NCBI RefSeq assembly: GCF_003287405.1
Contig: NZ_PRLD01000001.1
Coordinates: 1-64,000 of the forward strand
Direction of reading: 5' to 3'
From: Faecalibacterium prausnitzii
GTDB lineage: Bacteria; Bacillota; Clostridia; Oscillospirales; Ruminococcaceae
Length of the DNA: 64,000 nt
Shown here: in pieces, positions 1 through 6,954 of the stretch
Layout: each line of letters opens with the position of its first letter
Numbering within the stretch: position 1 is the stretch's first letter
Notes under the pieces: model-generated
What the model was told of the DNA's origin: nothing
The model's database searches: none
The model's input: only the letters and a program-made list of their open reading frames with translations
Made by a program: the position numbers and the translations under genes

Positions 1-995
1 GCGCCTTGCCGGAGGACGAACTGCGCCGCATTGCCGCAGATGCCGGCGTTTCGGACGAGGAAATAGAGACGCTGCTGGCAGGGGATTCTGTTTTGACCCT
101 GTGGGGAGATTGCTATTATGACCCCGCTGCGGACGCGTACTATCAGAAGAACACCCAAACGGAGGGCAGCATTCCTGTTGAACCGCTTTTCGCAGCTGGA
201 GACAAGTTGAGCATCCAATACCGGCGTTATACCGGGCAGGATGAAGCCGGGAATGAGGTCTACCGGACGTATACAGCCCAGCTGCCCATTGTCGGTGTCG
301 TAAAGTCTGCGAACAACTACACGCTGTTGACAACAGACCGGCTCATTTCCAGCGGCACGATTTTTGTCAGTACGGCTCTTTACCATAAAATGTTTGAGAG
401 CGCAGGCAGCTACCATATGGAAAAAGAAGGATACAGCAGCCTGAACGTGAAACTGTCCGCTGACAGCAATTTCTCGTTGCGGCGGTCTATTTCCTCCATT
501 GCGACGCGCAGGAATGGTATCTTGAGTGCAGATAACTACGACCTGATCAGCCAGAGCTACACCGAGGGCACACAGAGCGCTTTCCTTGTCGGCATCCTTG
601 CGGTATTCGGGGTCCTTCTGGGGTGCGCACTGCTGGTGGTTTTGAACCTTTCGGCTTATGAAATCCAGCAGCAGCGGCTGTCGCTTCTCCTGACGCTGGG
701 TGTTTCCCCGAAAAAACTGGTGCTATCCTATGCAAAGCTGCTGCTCCCGGTCATCTTTGGGACGACGCTGCTTGTGAATATCGTTGTCTATGCGGCAGTT
801 TCGCGTATCGTTCCGATCCAGAGCATTCTCGACCTGATCCGTATCCATACAAGCGGACGGGTGTTTGAATTCCATAAACCCGTGGGAAGTCAGATCATGG
901 TCAGCATTCTGCTGATGGTGTTCTGGCTGTCCGCAGCGTTGCTGCCGATCTTCTCCTTTATTCGTAAAAAAGCATCCAAGGGGGACATCTTATGA
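1..995 (+). CDS. ABC transporter permease, FtsX/MacB type (5' end cut by window)
   Basis: Membrane subunit of an ABC exporter or mechanotransmission complex. The reading frame (codons from base 3) is open to the window edge, so the N-terminus is missing; the in-frame TTG at 6 is probably not the true start. About 180 residues of soluble extracytoplasmic domain are visible, then three hydrophobic segments near residues 190-215, 240-270 and 300-322, which is the C-terminal FtsX domain layout (pfam FtsX: three helices near the C-terminus, ending in a basic tail KKASKGDIL). The stop overlaps the ATG of the ATPase gene by four bases (ATGA), so the two are translationally coupled and form one transporter. 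The substrate cannot be told from this fragment; MacB-like peptide or lipid export is possible. Confidence 0.85.
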   Translation, partial: ALPEDELRRIAADAGVSDEEIETLLAGDSVLTLWGDCYYDPAADAYYQKNTQTEGSIPVEPLFAAGDKLSIQYRRYTGQDEAGNEVYRTYTAQLPIVGVVKSANNYTLLTTDRLISSGTIFVSTALYHKMFESAGSYHMEKEGYSSLNVKLSADSNFSLRRSISSIATRRNGILSADNYDLISQSYTEGTQSAFLVGILAVFGVLLGCALLVVLNLSAYEIQQQRLSLLLTLGVSPKKLVLSYAKLLLPVIFGTTLLVNIVVYAAVSRIVPIQSILDLIRIHTSGRVFEFHKPVGSQIMVSILLMVFWLSAALLPIFSFIRKKASKGDIL

Positions 996-1711
996 AGGAT
1001 AAAATTCTGGAAGCTGTGCAGATCTCCAAAACCTACGGGGAAGGAGAAAGCACTGTTCACGCCCTCAGAAATAGCGACCTGACCCTTGAAAACGGTACAT
1101 TTGCGTCCATCATCGGATCCAGCGGCAGCGGAAAATCCACGCTCCTGAAAATTCTGGGAGGACTTTTGCCACCCACCACCGGTAAGGTGCTGCTGGACGG
1201 TCAGGACATTTATGCAATGAATGCGGAGCAGCTGGCACAGGTGCGGCGGCAAAAGATCGGCTTTATTTTTCAGGATTTCCGCCTGTTCCCGGAGTACACG
1301 GTGCGGGATAATATTCTGATTCCGTTTTACCTCGACCATAGAGCACCGGATGAGCAGATGCTCCATAAGCTGACCGGGATCTTGGGCATTGCGGGCAAGC
1401 TGCATTCCCGCCCCGCACAGCTCTCCGGCGGACAGCAGCAGCGTGTGGCGATCGCTCGTGCGCTCATCGCAAAGCCCCGCATCGTTTTTGCAGACGAGCC
1501 TACCGGAAATCTGGATACGCGGACGGGCGAGGATACGATGCGGCTGCTGATGGAATGCGCTGCGGAGTTCGGGCAAACGCTTATCGTTGTCACGCATAAC
1601 CCGGAAATTGCGCAGAAGGCGCAGCAGGTCATTCGGATCGAGGATGGGCGGATCTTTTATAACGCAATACTACCAATGAGTGTTAGTTCTCGCGGGAATA
1701 GCGGGGTATAA
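992..1711 (+). CDS. ABC transporter ATP-binding protein (LolD/MacB-like)
   Basis: ATPase of the FtsX-type transporter encoded just upstream. 239 aa. Walker [10 protein letters not shown] at residues 42-50, Q-loop Gln94, signature LSGGQ at 144-148, Walker B IVFADE at 164-169 followed by PTGNLD, and an H-loop VVTHN near 200. All catalytic motifs are intact. The family usually ends shortly after IEDGRI; here a further 17 or so residues ([10 protein letters not shown]...) of unrelated-looking sequence follow, which may mark a junction with other DNA. The start ATG overlaps the permease stop. A 14-codon frame follows at 1722 with a good Shine-Dalgarno sequence and may be the residue of a lost downstream gene. 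Confidence 0.92.
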   Translation: MKDKILEAVQISKTYGEGESTVHALRNSDLTLENGTFASIIGSSGSGKSTLLKILGGLLPPTTGKVLLDGQDIYAMNAEQLAQVRRQKIGFIFQDFRLFPEYTVRDNILIPFYLDHRAPDEQMLHKLTGILGIAGKLHSRPAQLSGGQQQRVAIARALIAKPRIVFADEPTGNLDTRTGEDTMRLLMECAAEFGQTLIVVTHNPEIAQKAQQVIRIEDGRIFYNAILPMSVSSRGNSGV

Positions 1712-1721
1712 GAAAGGGGAA

Positions 1722-1766
1722 TGGATATAGGTTTTGATCAGTGGCGCAAGGTGATGCAAAAATAGC
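1722..1766 (+). other. Very short frame after the ABC operon, possible gene remnant
   Basis: ATG at 1722 preceded by AAAGGGG gives MDIGFDQWRKVMQK and then a TAG stop that lies inside a hairpin. The spacing from the ABC ATPase stop and the Shine-Dalgarno sequence are what one expects for a third operon gene, but the frame is closed after 14 codons. It is either a remnant of a deleted gene or a chance frame. I do not recognise the peptide. Confidence 0.2.
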
Positions 1767-1790
1767 ACGGTGCATTTCTGTATCGTGCTA
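1758..1790 (-). terminator. Intrinsic terminator, minus strand
   Basis: Arms TAGCACG (1763-1769) and CGTGCTA (1784-1790) form a perfect 7-bp stem. On the minus strand it is followed by TTTTT. It lies downstream of the minus-strand GlsB/YeaQ-type gene, as a third stop signal. Confidence 0.6.
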
Positions 1791-1802
1791 AAAATGGACA
1801 AA

Positions 1803-1836
1803 CAAAAACCACGGTGCGTGTGCATCGTGGTTTAAT
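1803..1836. terminator. Hairpin terminator, probably bidirectional
   Basis: Arms AAACCACG (1806-1813) and CGTGGTTT (1826-1833), perfect 8-bp stem, 12-base loop. The minus-strand tail is TTTTTG and the plus-strand tail is TTT. The loop sequence resembles that of the hairpin at 1763-1790 (both contain CACGGTGC and ATCGTG), which suggests the two arose by duplication. Confidence 0.55.
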
Positions 1837-1883
1837 CAAACGGAAGATATTTCTGCGCAAGACGTTTTTGCTCGGATATAAAG

Positions 1884-1934
1884 CCAAAAGCCGCCGCACC
1901 CTGCCCGGAAACTCCGGCAGCAGAATGCGGCGGC
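1884..1934 (-). terminator. Intrinsic terminator of the GlsB/YeaQ-type gene
   Basis: Arms GCCGCCGCA (1890-1898) and TGCGGCGGC (1926-1934) with an inner GC-rich extension. The minus-strand tail is TTTTGG. It begins 18 bases after the stop codon of the minus-strand gene at 1952-2278. Confidence 0.75.
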
Positions 1935-1951
1935 GTACTGTTACAAAAAAC

Positions 1952-2278
1952 TTACTTGGAGATCTTCTGGCCGATCCAGATGCAGATGCAGGCACCAATC
2001 ACCGAGATGGCAAAGGAAGAAAAGCTGCCGGAAGCGTGGATGCCCAGCAGGCCGAACAAAAACTCGCCCACAAAGCTGCCCAGCACACCCATCAGGATGT
2101 TGCGGCCAAGGGAAGTTTCCGTGCCCATAAAACGCCCGGCCAGATATCCGGCCAGTGCGCCCACCAGCACGCCCACAAAAAGGGAAGCCAGCACACCCAC
2201 CAGCGACAGCAGGCCGGTCAGACAGCCCACCAGTACGCACAGCAGGGCAACGATAAGTAAAATGGTTAAGGTGATCAT
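1952..2278 (-). CDS. GlsB/YeaQ/YmgE family stress-response membrane protein
   Basis: Small integral membrane protein, 108 aa, family 'transglycosylase-associated' (Pfam PF04226). Three or four hydrophobic helices cover almost the whole chain: roughly 3-25, 30-50, 60-82 and 86-105. The family's glycine pattern is visible (GALAGYLAGRFMG, then GVLGSFVGEFLFGLLG). Molecular function is unknown; homologues are induced by stress in several bacteria. A GAGGTATAA Shine-Dalgarno region precedes the ATG on the minus strand. It is 20 bases downstream of nth on the same strand, so the two are likely co-transcribed from the nth promoter, and it is followed by a strong terminator. Confidence 0.85.
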   Translation of the reverse strand: MITLTILLIVALLCVLVGCLTGLLSLVGVLASLFVGVLVGALAGYLAGRFMGTETSLGRNILMGVLGSFVGEFLFGLLGIHASGSFSSFAISVIGACICIWIGQKISK

Positions 2279-2298
2279 AGATTATACCTCCTTGAAAA

Positions 2299-2988
2299 TT
2301 ACGGCTCTGCCTGCTGCCCGGCGGCTTCGCGGGCGGTGCGGCAGATGTCTTTCAAACAGCATTTTTCGCATTCCGGCTTGCGGGCATTGCACACCGCACG
2401 GCCGTGCATCACAAAGCGGTGGCAAAGGTCGCTGCCTTCCTCCGGCGGGATGATCTTCCACAGGGCCATCTCCACCTTCTGCGGCTCCTTGATGCCGTCC
2501 ACAAGGCCGATTTTATTGCACAACCGGATGCAGTGGGTGTCGGTAACGATGGCGGGCTTGCCGAACACATCGCCCATGATCAGGTTTGCGCTCTTGCGCC
2601 CCACGCCGGGCAGGGCAAGCAATTCGTCAAAGGTGTCAGGCACCCGGCAGTCGTACTTGTCCCGCAGCATCCGCATACAAGCCGAGATGTCCCGCGCCTT
2701 GGAGTGTCCCAGCCCGCAGGGCTTGACGATGGCTTCAATGTCCTCCGGTTCGGCGGCAGCCAGCGCCGCCACACTGGGGTATTTTGCAAACAGCTCTTCC
2801 ACCACAATGTTCACCCGGGCATCCGTGCACTGGGCGGCCAGCCGCACGCTGACTAGCAGCTGCCATGCGTGGTCGTAGTCCAGCGTGCACCCTGCATCTG
2901 GGTATTCAGCCTTGAGACGCCGGATGACTTCCAGCGCCAGCGCTTTTTTTGCGGTAAGGTCCTCCGGGGCCTTTTTTCGTACCGGCAT
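2299..2988 (-). CDS. nth: Endonuclease III
   Basis: DNA glycosylase/AP lyase that removes oxidised pyrimidines in base excision repair. 229 aa. Helix-hairpin-helix LPGVGRKSAN at 126-135 carries the catalytic Lys132; the partner aspartate is Asp150 in VTDTHC. A C-terminal [4Fe-4S] site is complete: Cys200, Cys207, Cys210 and Cys216 with the exact C-x6-C-x2-C-x5-C spacing of the family. The N-terminus is basic and a little longer than in Escherichia coli Nth. It is transcribed divergently from rarA, with its own promoter at 3021-3049, and is followed by the GlsB/YeaQ-type gene. Confidence 0.96.
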   Translation of the reverse strand: MPVRKKAPEDLTAKKALALEVIRRLKAEYPDAGCTLDYDHAWQLLVSVRLAAQCTDARVNIVVEELFAKYPSVAALAAAEPEDIEAIVKPCGLGHSKARDISACMRMLRDKYDCRVPDTFDELLALPGVGRKSANLIMGDVFGKPAIVTDTHCIRLCNKIGLVDGIKEPQKVEMALWKIIPPEEGSDLCHRFVMHGRAVCNARKPECEKCCLKDICRTAREAAGQQAEP

Positions 2989-3020
2989 GGGACAAACCTC
3001 CTTTGAAAGGGAATACTTGA

Positions 3021-3049
3021 ATCATACCATGTTTGACAGGATTTGTAAA
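3021..3049 (-). promoter_or_regulatory. Promoter of nth
   Basis: Read on the minus strand: -35 TTTACA (complement of 3044-3049), 17-bp spacer, -10 TATGAT (complement of 3021-3026). It faces away from the rarA promoter. Confidence 0.6.
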
Positions 3050-3067
3050 TGTTTACGGGGCATTATC

Positions 3068-3082
3068 TGAGAATGATTTTCA
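3068..3082. promoter_or_regulatory. Fur/PerR-box-like palindrome upstream of rarA
   Basis: TGAGAATGATTTTCA is a 7-1-7 inverted repeat that differs from the Fur consensus TGATAATNATTATCA at one position in each arm. It ends ten bases before the -35 box of the promoter that drives rarA and the Fur-family gene, so the regulator may control its own operon. Confidence 0.5.
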
Positions 3083-3091
3083 GAAAAGCCC

Positions 3092-3120
3092 TTGTCCTCC
3101 TTTTCTAAATGCGTTATACT
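3092..3120 (+). promoter_or_regulatory. Promoter of rarA and the Fur-family gene
   Basis: -35 TTGTCC (3092-3097), 17-bp spacer, -10 TATACT (3115-3120). The rarA ATG follows at 3161. Confidence 0.65.
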
Positions 3121-3160
3121 ATATAAAAAGTGCCTTGCGGGCAGGAAAGGAGAAACCACC

Positions 3161-4435
3161 ATGAACGAACCTCTTGCGCAGCGCCTGCGTCCCAAAACGC
3201 TGGCGGATGTGTGCGGGCAGCAGCATCTGCTGGCCCCGGGGCGGGTGTTCCGCCGCACCATTGAGAGCGGACGCATTCCCAACATGATCTTTTACGGCCC
3301 CTCCGGCACCGGAAAGACCACGGTGGCACGTATCATTGCCGAGAACAGCGGCATGACCCTGCACAAGCTCAACGGCACCTCCTGCGGCACAGGGGATATC
3401 AAGGCGGTGCTCAAGGATATCGGCACGCTGGCAGCGGCGGGCGGCATTCTGCTGTATCTGGACGAGATCCAGTACCTGAACAAAAAGCAGCAGCAGAGCC
3501 TTTTGGAATGCATCGAGGACGGCAGCGTCACCCTGATTGCTTCCACCACCGAGAACCCCTATTTTTACATCTATAATGCCCTGCTTTCCCGCTGCACTGT
3601 GTTTGAGTTCAAGCCCCTTGCCGCAGCGGATGTGGAGCGCGGGGTGCGCAACGCCGTGCAGCGCCTTTCCGAGGGGGAGCAGGTGCCGGTGTGCATGGAC
3701 GAGGACGCCTGTGCCTATCTGGCCGAAAGCGCCGGGGGCGATCTGCGCAAGGCGCTGGGCTGTCTGGACTTTGCAGTCACGGCGGCACCGGTGGAAAACG
3801 GAGAAAAGCGCATTACCTTGGATATGATCCGGCAGGTCACCCGCCGCACCGCCATGCGCTACGACCGGGAGGGCGACGACCACTACGACATCGTTTCTGC
3901 CTACCAAAAGTCCATGCGCGGCTCCGACCCGGACGCGGCACTGCATTATCTGGCACGCCTGTTGGAAGCGGGAGATCTGCCCTCTGCCTGCCGCCGCCTG
4001 ATGGTGTGCGCCTGTGAGGATGTGGGGCTTGCCTACCCGCAGATCATTCCCATCGTCAAGGCGGCGGTGGATGCTGCCAACATGGTGGGTCTGCCGGAGG
4101 CGCGTCTGCCGCTTGCGGACGCGGTCATTCTGGTGGCCACCAGCCCTAAATCCAACAGCGCCCACGATGCCATCAACGCAGCCATTGCGGATGTGCAGGC
4201 CGGGCGCACCGGCCCCATCCCACGCCAGCTGCAAAACAAGCACTTTGATGGCGAGGATGCGCTGGTGAAGGGACAGAACTACAAATATGCCCACAGCTAC
4301 GCAAACCACTGGGTACAGCAGCAGTACCTGCCGGATGTGCTGAAGGATACCAAATACTACACCTTTGGCGACAACAAGACCGAGCAGGCAGCCCGGGCGT
4401 ACTGGGCAAAGATCAAAGGGGAAGAAAACGTCTGA
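3161..4435 (+). CDS. rarA: Replication-associated recombination protein A (MgsA/RarA AAA+ ATPase)
   Basis: AAA+ ATPase of the clamp-loader clade that acts at stalled replication forks and at single-strand/double-strand junctions. 424 aa from the ATG at 3161, chosen because AGGAAAGGAG lies just upstream and because RarA starts with an 'LAxRLRPxxL' motif, here PLAQRLRPKTL. Walker A GPSGTGKTT is near residue 47, Walker B LLYLDEIQ near 97, sensor-1 STTENP near 126, and the C-terminal tetramerisation region is present. An upstream in-frame start at 3092 would fall inside the promoter and is rejected. The Fur-family gene follows after 18 bases. Confidence 0.93.
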   Translation: MNEPLAQRLRPKTLADVCGQQHLLAPGRVFRRTIESGRIPNMIFYGPSGTGKTTVARIIAENSGMTLHKLNGTSCGTGDIKAVLKDIGTLAAAGGILLYLDEIQYLNKKQQQSLLECIEDGSVTLIASTTENPYFYIYNALLSRCTVFEFKPLAAADVERGVRNAVQRLSEGEQVPVCMDEDACAYLAESAGGDLRKALGCLDFAVTAAPVENGEKRITLDMIRQVTRRTAMRYDREGDDHYDIVSAYQKSMRGSDPDAALHYLARLLEAGDLPSACRRLMVCACEDVGLAYPQIIPIVKAAVDAANMVGLPEARLPLADAVILVATSPKSNSAHDAINAAIADVQAGRTGPIPRQLQNKHFDGEDALVKGQNYKYAHSYANHWVQQQYLPDVLKDTKYYTFGDNKTEQAARAYWAKIKGEENV

Positions 4436-4453
4436 ACCGTGTAAAAAAGGAGG

Positions 4454-4864
4454 ATGGATATGCGCTACTCAAAACAGCGGGAGCTTGTCATGCAGACGGT
4501 GGAGCGGCTGTGCGACCACCCGACTGCGGAAGAGATCTACGATAAAGCCGCACAGGAGTGCCCGAACCTGAGCCTTGGCACTGTGTACCGCAACCTGAAC
4601 AGTCTGGTGGAGGCCGGGCGGGTGCGCCGGGTGTCCATTCCCGGCAAGGCCGACCGTTTTGACCACACTCTGCCGTGGCACAGCCATTTGTACTGCACCG
4701 TCTGCGGCGGCGTGACCGATGCAGATGTGGACGGAAAACAGGTGATGGAACTGGTCAAAAACCAGAAGGGCAGGGTGCAGGATTGCGCCGTGGTGCTGCT
4801 GGGCGTGTGCGAAGAGTGCTGCCGCAGACAGGATGCAGAGGTTGCAGCGGCCAAACAGGCATAA
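4454..4864 (+). CDS. Fur-family transcriptional repressor, PerR-like
   Basis: Metal-dependent winged-helix regulator of the Fur superfamily, 136 aa. The recognition helix region reads LSLGTVYRNL. Structural zinc cysteines are Cys81/Cys84 and Cys119/Cys122. The residues that bind the regulatory metal in Bacillus PerR all have counterparts: His22, Asp70, His76, His78 and Asp89. An aspartate rather than glutamate at position 70 is the feature that makes PerR, unlike Fur, open to iron-catalysed histidine oxidation, so peroxide sensing is likely. The N-terminus is about 15 residues shorter than in Bacillus PerR. It is co-transcribed with rarA; a Fur-box-like site precedes the operon. Iron sensing (Fur) is the main alternative. 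Confidence 0.85.
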   Translation: MDMRYSKQRELVMQTVERLCDHPTAEEIYDKAAQECPNLSLGTVYRNLNSLVEAGRVRRVSIPGKADRFDHTLPWHSHLYCTVCGGVTDADVDGKQVMELVKNQKGRVQDCAVVLLGVCEECCRRQDAEVAAAKQA

Positions 4865-4881
4865 AATTTGCGTGTTTCCTC

Positions 4882-4910
4882 TTGCCCGCAGCGGCCAAAC
4901 AGGGTATACT
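4882..4910 (+). promoter_or_regulatory. Promoter upstream of miaB
   Basis: -35 TTGCCC (4882-4887), 17-bp spacer, -10 TATACT (4905-4910). A second TATAAT at 4926-4931 has no matching -35 box. Confidence 0.55.
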
Positions 4911-4982
4911 AAAGAGTGTCTTTTATATAATAGCAGAAAATAGAGTTTCGCCGCATGGGACTGCCCTGCCCGGCGGAGAAGG

Positions 4983-6374
4983 ATGGTTTTTTTGGAATAC
5001 ATTAACTTTGAACATAATACCGTTGCCGCCGAGCTGGTGCGGCAGACCTACGACACCCCGCCGCTGGCCTTTGTGCACAGCTACGGCTGTCAGCAGAACG
5101 TCAACGACGGCGAGCGCATCAAAGGCGTGCTGGTGGATATCGGCTACGGCCTGTGCGATAAGCCCGAGGACGCCGACCTGATCCTGTTCAACACCTGCGC
5201 CGTGCGCGAGCACGCCGAGCAGCGGGTGTTCGGCAACGTGGGCGCGCTGAAGGGGCTCAAGGAAAAAAAGCCCGGTCTCATCATCGGCCTGTGCGGCTGC
5301 ATGGCTAACCAGAAGCACGTTGTGGAAAAGCTGCGCAAGAGCTACCCCTATGTGGATCTGGTGTTCGGCGTGGACGGCATCGATACCCTGCCGCAGCTGG
5401 TTGCCCAGAAGCTGCAAAAGCATAAGCGGGTGCTGCTGGACCCTGCCCAGCGTCCGGTCATCGTGGAGAATATCCCCATCCGGCGCGAGAGCGAGTTCCG
5501 CGCTTGGCTGCCCATCATGTACGGCTGCGACAACTTCTGCACCTACTGCATCGTGCCCTACGTCCGCGGCCGCGAGAAGAGCCGCAAGCCCGGCGATATC
5601 CTTGCGGAGTTCCGCAGCCTTGTGGAAGCGGGCTATAAGGAGATCACCCTGCTGGGTCAGAACGTGAACAGCTATGGCAAGGGGCTGGAAGAGCAGATCG
5701 ATTTCTCCGACCTTCTCAACCTGCTGTGCACCGTGCCCGGCGATTATCACATCCGCTTTATGACCAGCCACCCCAAGGACGCCAGCCATAAGCTCATTGA
5801 TACCATCGCCGCCCAGCCGAAGCTGTGCAAGCACCTGCATCTGCCGGTGCAGTGCGGCTCCGACCGGCTTTTGCAGCAGATGAACCGCCACTACACGGTG
5901 GAGCAGTATCTGGAGCTCATTGACTACGCCCGCAAGACCGTGCCCGGCATCACCTTCTCCAGCGATATCATCGTGGGCTTCCCCGGCGAGACCGAGGAGG
6001 ATTTTGTAAAAACGCTGGAACTGGTGCGCAAGGTGGGCTATATGCAGCTGTTCACCTTTATCTATTCCAAGCGCACCGGCACCAAGGCTGCCGAAATGCC
6101 GGACCCCACCCCCCGCAAGGAAAAGACCGACCGCATGACCCGCCTGCTGGCTACGCAGGACGAGATCGCCATGGCGCTGGTCAAGGCGCAAGTAGGGCAG
6201 ACTGTCCGGGTGCTGGTGGAAGGTTACGGCCGCAACGAGGGCACCCTTTCCGGCCGGCTGGACAACAACCTGACCGTGGAGTTTGCCGCCGACCCGGCAC
6301 TGCTGGGCAGCTACGCGACCGTACATCTTACCGGTGCCCGCGCCACTGTGCTGCTGGGCGAAGTGGAAGCATAA
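4983..6374 (+). CDS. miaB: tRNA-2-methylthio-N6-dimethylallyladenosine synthase
   Basis: Radical-SAM methylthiotransferase that converts i6A37 to ms2i6A37 in tRNAs reading UNN codons. 463 aa. The N-terminal UPF0004 domain carries the three cysteines of the auxiliary cluster (YGCQQN, FNTCAVREHA and LCGCMAN). The radical-SAM CxxxCxxC motif is Cys182, Cys186, Cys189 (CDNFCTYC), followed by VPYVRGREKSR. A TRAM domain occupies the last 70 residues. GGAGAAGG sits directly before the ATG. The substrate-making enzyme MiaA is encoded in the same window at 11732. The next gene is YlbF-like, matching the Bacillus neighbourhood where ymcA and miaB are adjacent. Confidence 0.96.
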   Translation: MVFLEYINFEHNTVAAELVRQTYDTPPLAFVHSYGCQQNVNDGERIKGVLVDIGYGLCDKPEDADLILFNTCAVREHAEQRVFGNVGALKGLKEKKPGLIIGLCGCMANQKHVVEKLRKSYPYVDLVFGVDGIDTLPQLVAQKLQKHKRVLLDPAQRPVIVENIPIRRESEFRAWLPIMYGCDNFCTYCIVPYVRGREKSRKPGDILAEFRSLVEAGYKEITLLGQNVNSYGKGLEEQIDFSDLLNLLCTVPGDYHIRFMTSHPKDASHKLIDTIAAQPKLCKHLHLPVQCGSDRLLQQMNRHYTVEQYLELIDYARKTVPGITFSSDIIVGFPGETEEDFVKTLELVRKVGYMQLFTFIYSKRTGTKAAEMPDPTPRKEKTDRMTRLLATQDEIAMALVKAQVGQTVRVLVEGYGRNEGTLSGRLDNNLTVEFAADPALLGSYATVHLTGARATVLLGEVEA

Positions 6375-6434
6375 AAACGTGATTCCGGGGTAAACTGCCC
6401 CAGAAAGAATAAAAACAACAAGGAGAACCCAATC

Positions 6435-6842
6435 ATGGATTGCATTGATCTTTTCAAGCGTGCCGCTATGGCACTGCAGACCGACCCCCGCTACGTCATT
6501 CTGGATCAGGCCCGCAAGGCAAATGATAAGGATGAGGAGCTGCAGAATCTGATCGGCGAGTTCAATCTGGCCCGCATGGATCTGAACAACGAGATCGGCA
6601 AGAACGAGCGCGACGACGCCCGCATCGCTGAGCTGAACGAGAAGGTGAACAGCCTTTACGGTCAGATCATGGGCAACGAGGGTATGGTGGCATATAACGA
6701 GGCCAAGCGCGAGTGCGAGAATCTGGTCAACTATATCGACGCCATCATCAACACCGCCATGAACGGCGGCGACCCCATGACCGTGCAGGAGCCTTCTGCC
6801 TCCTGCACCGGCAGCTGCTCTACCTGCGGCGGCTGCCACTAA
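6435..6842 (+). CDS. YlbF/YmcA family protein (RicF-like) with cysteine tail
   Basis: Small all-helical protein of 135 aa (Pfam Com_YlbF, formerly DUF964). Residues 1-105 are the charged helical core typical of YlbF and YmcA. The tail carries four cysteines, Cys124, Cys128, Cys131 and Cys134 (CTGSCSTCGGCH). In Bacillus, YlbF (RicF), YmcA (RicA) and YaaT (RicT) form a complex that binds [4Fe-4S] clusters, stimulates RNase Y processing and influences MiaB-dependent tRNA modification; a cysteine-containing C-terminus is a RicF feature. Its place right after miaB supports the link. GGAGAA precedes the ATG. The partners are not in this window. Confidence 0.82.
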   Translation: MDCIDLFKRAAMALQTDPRYVILDQARKANDKDEELQNLIGEFNLARMDLNNEIGKNERDDARIAELNEKVNSLYGQIMGNEGMVAYNEAKRECENLVNYIDAIINTAMNGGDPMTVQEPSASCTGSCSTCGGCH

Positions 6843-6858
6843 GCAGAGTTTTCATCGG

Positions 6859-6893
6859 AACGCGGCTGTGCAACACAGACCGCGTTTTGTTTG
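6859..6893 (+). terminator. Intrinsic terminator after the YlbF-like gene
   Basis: Arms AACGCGG (6859-6865) and CCGCGTT (6880-6886) with an inner CTGTG/CACAG stem and tail TTTTGTTTG. It separates miaB-ylbF from mutS. Confidence 0.75.
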
Positions 6894-6954
6894 CACCGGC
6901 GGTTACAGCCCGCAAACCGGCTGACGGAACCATACAAGGGAAAGAGGAAAAACC

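Noticed and set aside
1-1711. Horizontally acquired antibiotic-resistance exporter
   Set aside because: The FtsX-type transporter could be acquired, but the fragment gives no substrate clue and the compositional difference is too small to judge by eye.
4926-4931. TATAAT before miaB as the -10 box
   Set aside because: No -35 hexamer at 16-18 bp; the pair TTGCCC/TATACT slightly upstream fits better.
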